From: Lonsdalea britannica
GTDB lineage: Bacteria > Pseudomonadota > Gammaproteobacteria > Enterobacterales > Enterobacteriaceae
DNA: 17,965 nt
Assembly (NCBI RefSeq): GCF_946477055.1
Contig: NZ_CAMKXG010000041.1
Coordinates: forward strand, 1-17,965
Direction of reading: 5' to 3'
Shown: positions 7,551 through 13,489 of the stretch, piece by piece
How positions within the stretch are numbered: position 1 is the stretch's first letter
Layout: every line of letters begins with the position of its first letter
Made by a program: the position numbers and the translations under genes
The notes under the pieces: generated by a model
What the model saw: only the letters and a program-made list of their open reading frames with translations
What the model was told of the DNA's origin: nothing
Database searches by the model: none

Positions 7551-9139
7551 TACGACTCCAGCCAGACGCGCTCAGCCAGACGTCCCCCCATAAAGTTGAA
7601 CAGCGGATGAGGGGTGACGCCGCCCAGTTTTTTGCTGGTCGCATCGAGATAGTCGCCGAACAGCGGAATCATCGCTCCGCCGTCATCGCGTGCGATGCTC
7701 TGCAGTTCGCCGTAGATGTCGGCGCGCGCTTTCTCGTCCAGCATGGAACGGGCCTGCAACAGCAGCTCATCGAAGCGGTCGTTTTTCCAGTGGGAATCGT
7801 TCCACTTGGCGGTGGACTGCCAGGCGGTGGAAAACATCTGGTCGGCGGTCGGTCGGCCTCCCCAGTAGCCCATGCTGAACGGGGCTTTCATCCACACATT
7901 TTCCCAGTAGCTGTCGGCGGGCTGGCGTTTGATGGTCACCTGAAGGCCCGACTGGCTGGCCTGTCCCTGGAACAGCGCCGCCGCGTCCAGCGCGCCTGCG
8001 AAAGCGGCGTCTGAGGAGGATAGCTCCAGCGGTAGCGTAGTCAGCCCGGCCTTTTTCAGGTGGAACTTGGCTTTGTCCGGATCCCACGCGCGCTGCGGCA
8101 GATCGTGGTTAAAGAAGCGGTCGGTTTTCGGAATCGGATGGTCGTTGCCGAGGCTGCCGTAGCCGCGCAGCACGGTGGACAGAATTTTTTCGCGGTCGAT
8201 GCCGTATTTGATCGCGAGGCGCACGTCGTTGTTGTTGAACGGCGCGGCGCGGCAGTCCATCAGGAACGTGAAGTGCTGACCGCCGGAAGATCGAATGATA
8301 TTCAGCATCGGGCTGCGCTTCAGGAAATCGACGGTTTTGAAATCGACGCGGTTGATGGCGTGTACCTGCCCGGAAATCAGGGCGTTAGTGCGGGCGGTCG
8401 GATCGTTGATGACCAGCACTTCCACGGCGTCGACGAACGCGCGGTTCGGCTTCCAGTAGTTCGGGTTGCGTTTGAAGCGGGAACGAACGCCCGGCTGATA
8501 ATAGTCGAACGTGAATCCGCCGGTTCCGATAGGGTGTGACCAGTCGGTGAAGCCGTTCGGCACCACCAGCAGGTGATAGTCCGCCAGAAGATACGGCAGA
8601 TCCGCGTTGCCGCTGTCGAGTGTGATGGCGATTTCGTCAGGCGCGGTGCGGGCGAGTTTCGTGATACTGGACAGCTGTGATCGAATCGCGCTGCGCGAGC
8701 TCTCCCCACGGTGCAGGTTGATGGAGTAGATGATGTCATCCGCATCCAGCGTTTTGCCGTTATGGAAGGTGACGCCCTGACGCACTTTGAAGCGCCACTC
8801 TTTGGCGCCCGGTTCGACCTGCCAGCTTTCCAGCAGCTCCGGCGTCGCCTGATTGTTTTCATCAATCTCGATCAGACCGTTCATCAGCATATAGGCCTGA
8901 TTGAGCGGAACCCAGTCGCTGAACAGCGTGGGATCGAGCGTATCGCTGGTGTTCCCGCCAGACATACCCAGTTTGAGCGTGCCGCCTCGCTTCGGTACGG
9001 CTTGTGCAGCAGAACTACTCAAAGGAAATGAAGAAAGTACACTACTCGCTCCAAGGAGTGCGGCAGTATTGAGAAACGACCGGCGGCTGAACTGAGCCTG
9101 CCCGAGCAATTTCTGTAAGTCCGAATGCTCTTTTTTCAT
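7550..9139 (-). CDS. ABC transporter substrate-binding protein, family 5, with Tat signal
   Basis: Periplasmic solute-binding protein of the DppA/OppA class (SBP family 5), 529 residues. The N-terminus has the twin-arginine motif SRRSFL (18-23), a hydrophobic stretch (about 24-42) and a likely signal peptidase site after SAAQA (Ala47), so export folded by the Tat route is predicted. Mature-domain marks: RGGTLKLGMSGG, LNQAYMLMNGLIEIDENN, the WRFKVRQGVTFHNGKTLDADD block typical of the family, and GIDREKILSTVLRGYG. The start is set by GGGGAG at 9146-9151 on the minus strand, 6 bases before the ATG. First gene of the five-gene operon. The ligand is unknown: family members bind dipeptides, oligopeptides, opines, glutathione, nickel or sugars. 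The linked S15-type hydrolase favours a peptide- or ester-containing ligand. Confidence 0.94.
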   Translation of the reverse strand: MKKEHSDLQKLLGQAQFSRRSFLNTAALLGASSVLSSFPLSSSAAQAVPKRGGTLKLGMSGGNTSDTLDPTLFSDWVPLNQAYMLMNGLIEIDENNQATPELLESWQVEPGAKEWRFKVRQGVTFHNGKTLDADDIIYSINLHRGESSRSAIRSQLSSITKLARTAPDEIAITLDSGNADLPYLLADYHLLVVPNGFTDWSHPIGTGGFTFDYYQPGVRSRFKRNPNYWKPNRAFVDAVEVLVINDPTARTNALISGQVHAINRVDFKTVDFLKRSPMLNIIRSSGGQHFTFLMDCRAAPFNNNDVRLAIKYGIDREKILSTVLRGYGSLGNDHPIPKTDRFFNHDLPQRAWDPDKAKFHLKKAGLTTLPLELSSSDAAFAGALDAAALFQGQASQSGLQVTIKRQPADSYWENVWMKAPFSMGYWGGRPTADQMFSTAWQSTAKWNDSHWKNDRFDELLLQARSMLDEKARADIYGELQSIARDDGGAMIPLFGDYLDATSKKLGGVTPHPLFNFMGGRLAERVWLES

Positions 9140-9193
9140 TTATTTCTCCCCATGGTGTTGGTTTCATTTGCGTATTTACCACTCGTCGAGGAG

Positions 9194-9207
9194 TGAAATA
9201 GGTCTGT
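9194..9207 (+). repeat. 14-bp direct repeat, copy 1
   Basis: TGAAATAGGTCTGT, identical and in the same orientation to 9818-9831. The copies are 624 bases apart and bracket much of the AT-rich gap. This copy also overlaps the palindrome at 9200-9212. Confidence 0.5.
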
Positions 9208-9212
9208 GACCT
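9200..9212. promoter_or_regulatory. Possible operator palindrome upstream of the importer operon
   Basis: AGGTC TGT GACCT is a perfect 5-3-5 inverted repeat, 61-73 bases upstream of the binding-protein start codon, where a regulator could act. No regulator gene is next to the operon, so the cognate protein is unknown. A chance palindrome of this size is quite possible. Confidence 0.25.
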
Positions 9213-9409
9213 GTCATCTTACTGATGATTTATATGTTCTGTTTTCTCTATCCATTAATGCCAAAACGCGGCTCAGGATACTTCAAAAAGGCGCATTTTT
9301 CTAATCGACGACGCCAGAAGGGAAAAGTGGGCGACGAAAAACAGAATGTCACCTCGTGAATTATCGCTGTCACAGGCGCTATTTTTCCCTCGCGACAGAG
9401 GCGAGTGTA

Positions 9410-9556
9410 ATGCGTGGTTGGCGTGATTTATTCTCAGGCTTGTCACCGATTATCGACGAGGTGATTAGCGGACAAAAAATATCGACGTGGGCCAGTGATG
9501 CGGTGCTGAAATTTATTCCATTAGGACGCGTTGATGCCGCAGGAATAACGGCTTAA
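9410..9556 (+). CDS. Unrecognised short ORF, possibly a gene remnant
   Basis: A 48-codon reading frame starting MRGWRDLFSGLSPIIDEV and ending LKFIPLGRVDAAGITA. The composition looks protein-like, with tryptophans and alternating hydrophobic and charged residues. The only ribosome-binding candidate is a weak GAGG about 9 bases upstream. A GTG at 9356 would extend it to 66 codons. I do not recognise the family. It could be a small protein, the tail of a decayed gene, or a chance ORF. Confidence 0.2.
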   Translation: MRGWRDLFSGLSPIIDEVISGQKISTWASDAVLKFIPLGRVDAAGITA

Positions 9557-9817
9557 AACGCCGTCGCTGGCAGCGGTAAATAGGTCGGCATTGAGATGAA
9601 AGAATAACGGGAGAGAAAGCGGCTTCATCGGATGCACTTAAAATAAAGTCCAATGATATTTATTTATCTGTAATTGAATGGTTTTTTGTTATGGTCTTTG
9701 TAGGAGGGGATGGTGAGTAAATAGACAATCATTTCTCTTCTCTGTTTATTTCATGAGGAAGAATTCAGGGTGTTGAAGGACGAAAAAATGAAATAGCGCT
9801 CTCCCTTTCTCTATTGC

Positions 9818-9831
9818 TGAAATAGGTCTGT
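9818..9831 (+). repeat. 14-bp direct repeat, copy 2
   Basis: TGAAATAGGTCTGT, the second copy of the repeat at 9194-9207. This copy lacks the GACCT arm that makes the first one part of a palindrome. A shorter match, TGAAATAG, occurs again at 9789-9796. Confidence 0.5.
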
Positions 9832-10194
9832 TTCGATAATGATCTGGGCCAGGTATTGTTTCCAATCTATTCGCCAAAATGGAGGGTATTAACGTTATTC
9901 ATCCGCCGTTAAATATTTTGCTGAAGGGGCAATTTTTAATCGGCTGCTGCCAGCTCGGCATCGCCGGTGATTTTAGGGTGAACGCACAGCGTCACCTTCG
10001 TAAATTAAACACGATATCCCCCCACAGAAAGACACTCATTACGTTTACTTATATTTAAAGCCGATTGTAGCGTGACGATTTTTCAGCACGGTATTTATCG
10101 CTGGGTTGGAAGAATAAATAGGTGTTTCCGAGCGATAAAACACGTTATGGCTGCCGTCTTTCACTGCGGTCGCTGGGTAAGGCGGAGAGGGCGG

Positions 10195-10223
10195 TTTAAT
10201 AAAATACCCTTGGGGGGTATGAT
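10195..10223 (+). promoter_or_regulatory. Candidate copA promoter overlapping the CsoR operator
   Basis: TATGAT at 10218-10223 is a good -10 element. TTTAAT at 10195-10200 is a poor -35, at the ideal 17-base spacing. The operator at 10204-10220 fills the spacer and touches the -10, so bound CsoR would block RNA polymerase. The weak -35 lowers confidence in the exact placement. The implied leader before the copA ATG is about 125 bases. Confidence 0.45.
10204..10220. promoter_or_regulatory. CsoR-type copper operator
   Basis: ATACCC TTGGG GGGTAT is a 6-5-6 inverted repeat. Its core TACCCTTGGGGGGTA has the same length and pattern as the Bacillus subtilis copZA operator as I remember it (TACCC, four bases, GGGGTA). 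It lies immediately upstream of a copper ATPase operon whose last gene encodes a CsoR protein with all copper ligands, so autoregulation is the simplest reading: apo-CsoR bound, Cu(I)-CsoR released. Confidence 0.8.
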
Positions 10224-10355
10224 AAAATGATCGTAGCGCGTAGAGTGTCAGGCAGGTTTTCAACGTTTGCGCGTCCGGGCCCCACGATCTTTTTGGGCTT
10301 GCCTGCTGCCCGCGAGATAACACCCTTGTCTGCAAACAGATTAGGACAGACCCCT

Positions 10356-12734
10356 ATGAGCCAACCCCAGCCTCTTCATCTTGCCGTCACCGGCATGTCC
10401 TGCGCCGCGTGCGCCAGCCGTATTGAACGCGTCCTTAATCGTCTGGATGGCGTCTCCGCCAACGTGAACTTCGCCAGAGAGAAAGCGGTGGTGCGTCTCG
10501 ATGACGCGCGCAGTACGTCCAATGACGTGATCGCCGCGATCCGCAAAGCCGGGTTCGACGTGGCGGATCAACGGGTATCGCTGGCCGTCGACGGCATGAG
10601 CTGCGTCGCCTGCGCGGCACGTATCGAAAAGGTGCTGAATAAGGTGGAAGGGGTGACGGCGGCGGTCAATTTTGCCGCTGGCCGGGCGCAGGTCAGCGTG
10701 ACCCCCGGTAGCGCCACGCCGGAATCACTGATCGCGCGTATCGAACGCGCCGGGTTTACGGCGCGTCAGGTGATGGCGGGCGATCTGGAGGCCGAGCGTC
10801 AGCGGCGCGATCAGGCCTGGAAAAAAGATCGCAATGCGTTGCTAGTGGCCGCCGTACTGTCGTTTCCGCTGCTGTTTGAAATGGTCGCGATGTTTTTCGG
10901 GCAGGCACACTGGCTGCCGGGATGGTTCCAGTGGCTGCTGGCGACGCCGGTGCAGTTTTGGTGCGGCCGTCACTTTTATCGCCGGGCCTGGAGCGCGCTG
11001 CGCAGTGGAACGGCCAATATGGATGTGCTGGTGACGCTGGGCACCAGCGTCGCTTACGCGTTAAGTCTGGTGACGCTCCTGACCTCGGAGCACGGCGATC
11101 TCTACTTCGAGGCCAGCGCCGCCATTATCACGTTGGTGCTGCTCGGCAAGCTGTTGGAAGGTAAAGCCAAGTCTAAAACCGGTGACGCTATTGAGGGGCT
11201 GTTGCGCCTTCAGCCGCCAATAGCGCACGTCGACGTTGACGGCGAATGGCAGGACCGTGATGTGGCATCCCTGCGCAGTGGCGATGTCTTTCTGGTCAGA
11301 CCGGGCGAGAGCGTGCCCGTTGACGGCGTGGTCATCGACGGGCTGTCTGAGGTCAATGAGGCGATGCTGACGGGCGAAAGTCAGCCCGTGGTGAAGCAGG
11401 CGGATGCGCAGGTCTACGCGGCGACGCAGAATCATAGCGGTGCGCTGCGGGTGCGGGCGACCGGCGTCGGCAGCGATACCGCGCTGTCGCGTATCGTGCG
11501 TCTGGTCGAAGAGGCTCAGGGCTCTAAAGCCAGCGTGCAGCGGCTCGCCGACCGGGTTTCCGCGATCTTTGTCCCTGTCGTCATTACGATTGCCGTGCTG
11601 GCGTTTGTGATCAACTGGCTGGTGACCGGGCAATGGGAGACGAGTCTGGTCAACGCCGTCGCCGTGCTGGTGATAGCCTGTCCGTGCGCGTTGGGACTGG
11701 CGACGCCGACCGCGATTATGGTCGGAACCGGTCAGGGTGCGCGGGCCGGGATCCTGTTTCGCAACGCGAGCGCGCTGGAAAACGCTCAGCAGTTGCAGGT
11801 GTTGGTGATGGATAAGACCGGGACGCTGACCGAAGGACAACCTGCCGTGGTCAACGTGCTGCCCGCTGACGGCGTAACGGAGGACGAGCTGCTCAGTCTG
11901 GCGATGGGGCTGGAGCAGAACTCCGAACATCCGCTGGGACAGGCGCTGGTGAAGTATGCGCAACAGGCCGGGGCGACCGCGGCGGAAGCGCGCGGATTTA
12001 ACGCTATCGTGGGGCGCGGCATCAGCGCGCAGATAGGGGATAGCTCCGTGATTTTGGGTTCTCCCACGTTCCTGGCGTCGCGCGGCGTGGCTTTTGATTC
12101 CGCGCTCCCCGCGCTGCAAGAGCAAAAGGGGCTGACGGTGGTGGGGCTGGCGCGAGATGAGCAACTGCTTGGCTATGTCTGTTTCGAGGATCGGCTGCGT
12201 GACGATGCCGTGGCGACGGTGGAGACGCTGCACCGGCAGGGGATTCGCGTTGTCATGCTGACCGGCGATAACGCGCGGGCGGCGGAGCGGGTGGCCGAGC
12301 GAGCCGGGATCCGTCAGTTTATTGCCGAAGTGTTGCCGGAGCAGAAAGCGGAGCAAATCGCTCGCCTGCAGGCGGAGGGATACTGCGTCGGCATGGTCGG
12401 CGACGGCATCAACGATGCGCCCGCGCTGGCGGCGGCCGATGTGGGATTTGCGGTCGGCGCCGGTTCGAATATCGCGCTGGATACGGCGGACGTAGTGCTG
12501 ATGCAAAACCGTCTCGGCGGATTGCCCGACGCTATTAGCCTGTCGCGCGCGACGCTGAATAAGGTCAGGCAGAACTTGTTCTTCGCCTTTTTCTATAATG
12601 TGCTGGGGATCCCGCTGGCCGCATTCGGCCTGCTCAATCCGGTGATCGCCGGCAGCGCGATGGCGCTGAGTTCTGTCTCCGTTTTGAGTAATTCACTGTG
12701 GTTACGCCGCTGGAAGCCGCGCCGCAAGGGGTAA
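10356..12734 (+). CDS. copA: Cu(I)-exporting P1B-type ATPase CopA
   Basis: Inner-membrane pump that uses ATP to drive Cu(I) out of the cytoplasm. 792 residues from the ATG at 10356, preceded by AGGA at 10343-10346. The frame is open from 10227, but that ATG overlaps the promoter and would add 43 residues unlike the family. Two N-terminal metal-binding domains: GMSCAAC (Cys16/Cys19) and GMSCVAC (Cys83/Cys86). Then TGES (339-342, actuator), CPC (442-444, membrane copper site), DKTGT (Asp486 phosphorylated), SEHPLG (524-529), MLTGDN (634-639), GDGINDAP (682-689), and the Cu(I)-ATPase marks YN (747-748) and MALSS (769-773). Eight membrane helices are expected. It looks closer to Bacillus-type CopA than to E. 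coli CopA, which has longer linkers. First gene of copA-copZ-csoR. Confidence 0.96.
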   Translation: MSQPQPLHLAVTGMSCAACASRIERVLNRLDGVSANVNFAREKAVVRLDDARSTSNDVIAAIRKAGFDVADQRVSLAVDGMSCVACAARIEKVLNKVEGVTAAVNFAAGRAQVSVTPGSATPESLIARIERAGFTARQVMAGDLEAERQRRDQAWKKDRNALLVAAVLSFPLLFEMVAMFFGQAHWLPGWFQWLLATPVQFWCGRHFYRRAWSALRSGTANMDVLVTLGTSVAYALSLVTLLTSEHGDLYFEASAAIITLVLLGKLLEGKAKSKTGDAIEGLLRLQPPIAHVDVDGEWQDRDVASLRSGDVFLVRPGESVPVDGVVIDGLSEVNEAMLTGESQPVVKQADAQVYAATQNHSGALRVRATGVGSDTALSRIVRLVEEAQGSKASVQRLADRVSAIFVPVVITIAVLAFVINWLVTGQWETSLVNAVAVLVIACPCALGLATPTAIMVGTGQGARAGILFRNASALENAQQLQVLVMDKTGTLTEGQPAVVNVLPADGVTEDELLSLAMGLEQNSEHPLGQALVKYAQQAGATAAEARGFNAIVGRGISAQIGDSSVILGSPTFLASRGVAFDSALPALQEQKGLTVVGLARDEQLLGYVCFEDRLRDDAVATVETLHRQGIRVVMLTGDNARAAERVAERAGIRQFIAEVLPEQKAEQIARLQAEGYCVGMVGDGINDAPALAAADVGFAVGAGSNIALDTADVVLMQNRLGGLPDAISLSRATLNKVRQNLFFAFFYNVLGIPLAAFGLLNPVIAGSAMALSSVSVLSNSLWLRRWKPRRKG

Positions 12735-12780
12735 GTTTCTCGTGGGTTTAAACAAACGTTCAGAACAGAGGAGTGTGACG

Positions 12781-12993
12781 ATGTCTCATACAACATTAAC
12801 GGTATCGGGGATGGTGTGCGGCGGTTGCGTCAGCAAAGTGACTCAGGCTTTGCAGTCACTGGAAGGCGTGAGTCAGGTTAATGTGACGCTGGAGAGTGGC
12901 CTGGTTGACGTCGAGTATGCGGAAACAGGCACCGCCAACCCAGACGCATTCCGCAGCGCCGTTGAAGAGATGGGTTTCGATGTTGCCGGCTAA
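12781..12993 (+). CDS. copZ: Copper chaperone CopZ (heavy-metal-associated domain protein)
   Basis: A single ferredoxin-like metal-binding domain of 70 residues, the usual CopZ size, that binds Cu(I) in the cytoplasm and hands it to CopA or to the sensor. The metal site is GMVCGGC (Cys13, Cys16), followed by VSKVTQALQSLEGVSQVNV and a C-terminal EEMGFDV, all typical. The ATG at 12781 is chosen because GAGGAG (12768-12773) lies 7 bases upstream. An upstream in-frame GTG at 12742 lacks such support. It begins 46 bases after copA and its end overlaps the csoR start by 14 bases, so the operon is compact. Here CopZ is an independent gene, not a frameshift product of copA as described in E. coli. 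Confidence 0.93.
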   Translation: MSHTTLTVSGMVCGGCVSKVTQALQSLEGVSQVNVTLESGLVDVEYAETGTANPDAFRSAVEEMGFDVAG

Positions 12994-13306
12994 GTGCGAC
13001 GCGTGCCTTGACGCCAGCGCGGGCGAGGCTGACGCGAAGCAGGTGGTACAGCCGCGCAAAAAAGCGTTGTTGAACCGTCTGAAGCGCATCAACGGCCAGG
13101 TCAACGGTATCACGCAGATGGTGGAGCAGGACCGGTATTGCGTGGATATCCTCAATCAAATTACCGCCGTACGCTCTGCGTTAAGTGCCGTCGCCAACCA
13201 GATGCTGGCCGATCATGCTAACGGCTGCGTCCGCAAAGCGGTGCTGACCGACGGCGGTGAGGATGCCATTGCGGAACTGTTGCAGGTGATTCAGCGCATG
13301 CGCTAA
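12980..13306 (+). CDS. csoR: Copper-sensing transcriptional repressor CsoR (DUF156 family)
   Basis: Small all-helical repressor, 108 residues from the ATG at 12980. The core KKALLNRLKRINGQVNGI is the DUF156 signature, with arginines used in DNA binding. Cu(I) ligands are Cys54 (DRYCVDIL), His79 and Cys83 (ADHANGC). The 25- and 4-residue spacings equal those of Cys36-His61-Cys65 in M. tuberculosis CsoR. This separates it from FrmR (formaldehyde) and RcnR (nickel/cobalt), which lack the third cysteine. The N-terminus MLPAKCDACLDA adds a CxxC (Cys6, Cys9) outside the core. The start overlaps copZ by 14 bases. An in-frame GTG at about codon 22 would remove the extra cysteines and cannot be excluded. 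Expected to bind the operator at 10204-10220 and shut off its own operon until copper is high. Confidence 0.92.
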   Translation: MLPAKCDACLDASAGEADAKQVVQPRKKALLNRLKRINGQVNGITQMVEQDRYCVDILNQITAVRSALSAVANQMLADHANGCVRKAVLTDGGEDAIAELLQVIQRMR

Positions 13307-13311
13307 CGGTC

Positions 13312-13341
13312 AAAGCGTGTCGGCTGTGCCGATAACGCTTT
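13312..13341. terminator. Stem-loop terminator after csoR
   Basis: AAAGCGT (13312-13318) pairs with ACGCTTT (13335-13341), and TCGGC with GCCGA, around the loop TGT. A small internal loop (G against TA) interrupts the stem. It begins 6 bases after the csoR stop. AAA/TTT ends make it usable in both directions, but no long U-tract follows. Confidence 0.6.
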
Positions 13342-13344
13342 ATC

Positions 13345-13369
13345 GCAGGCGGCGCCGCCTGCCTGTTTT
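13345..13369 (+). terminator. Rho-independent terminator of the copper operon
   Basis: The 18-base perfect palindrome GCAGGCGGCGCCGCCTGC (13345-13362) folds into a GC-rich hairpin. CTGTTTT follows on the plus strand. Together with the preceding hairpin it should stop copA-copZ-csoR transcription before the converging EAL-HDOD gene. Confidence 0.75.
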
Positions 13370-13489
13370 AACCGTCACCCGTATAAACGCGGCGTGCGGT
13401 ATTTCGCGCGCTGAAAACCCAAGGGATAGGGGAATCTGAGTGTGTTGAGCGAAGAGCTATCGGCAGGATAGGCAATACGAGAAGAACAA

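Larger units (their letters stand above)
9140..10203. other. Long intergenic region between the importer operon and the copper operon
   Basis: About 1.06 kb without a convincing gene. The right half (roughly 9640-10060) is visibly richer in A and T than the flanking genes. It must hold the minus-strand promoter of the importer operon, but no good -35/-10 pair stands out. Contents I can point to: the ribosome-binding site at 9146-9151, a small palindrome at 9200-9212, a 14-bp direct repeat (9194-9207 and 9818-9831), a doubtful ORF at 9410-9556 and another unrecognised 59-codon ORF at 9879-10058. The composition suggests decayed or acquired DNA. Confidence 0.6.

Noticed and set aside
10045..10335. 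Minus-strand ORF of 96 codons over the copA leader
   Set aside because: It runs through the copper operator and promoter, has no ribosome-binding site that I can see, and resembles no family I know.
10227..10355. N-terminal extension of CopA from ATG 10227
   Set aside because: The ATG overlaps the predicted promoter, and the 43 added residues do not look like CopA. ATG 10356 has a Shine-Dalgarno sequence and starts directly before the first metal-binding domain.
10356..10800. Programmed frameshift producing a short CopZ-like protein from copA, as in E. coli
   Set aside because: No CCCAAAG-type slippery heptamer was seen after the first metal-binding domain, and a separate copZ gene is present.
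11061..12506. Minus-strand ORF inside copA (481 codons)
   Set aside because: Antisense to the CopA catalytic domains, with shadow-like composition and no motif.
12742..12780. Upstream GTG start for copZ
   Set aside because: The extra 13 residues are outside the domain, and GAGGAG is ideally spaced for the ATG at 12781.
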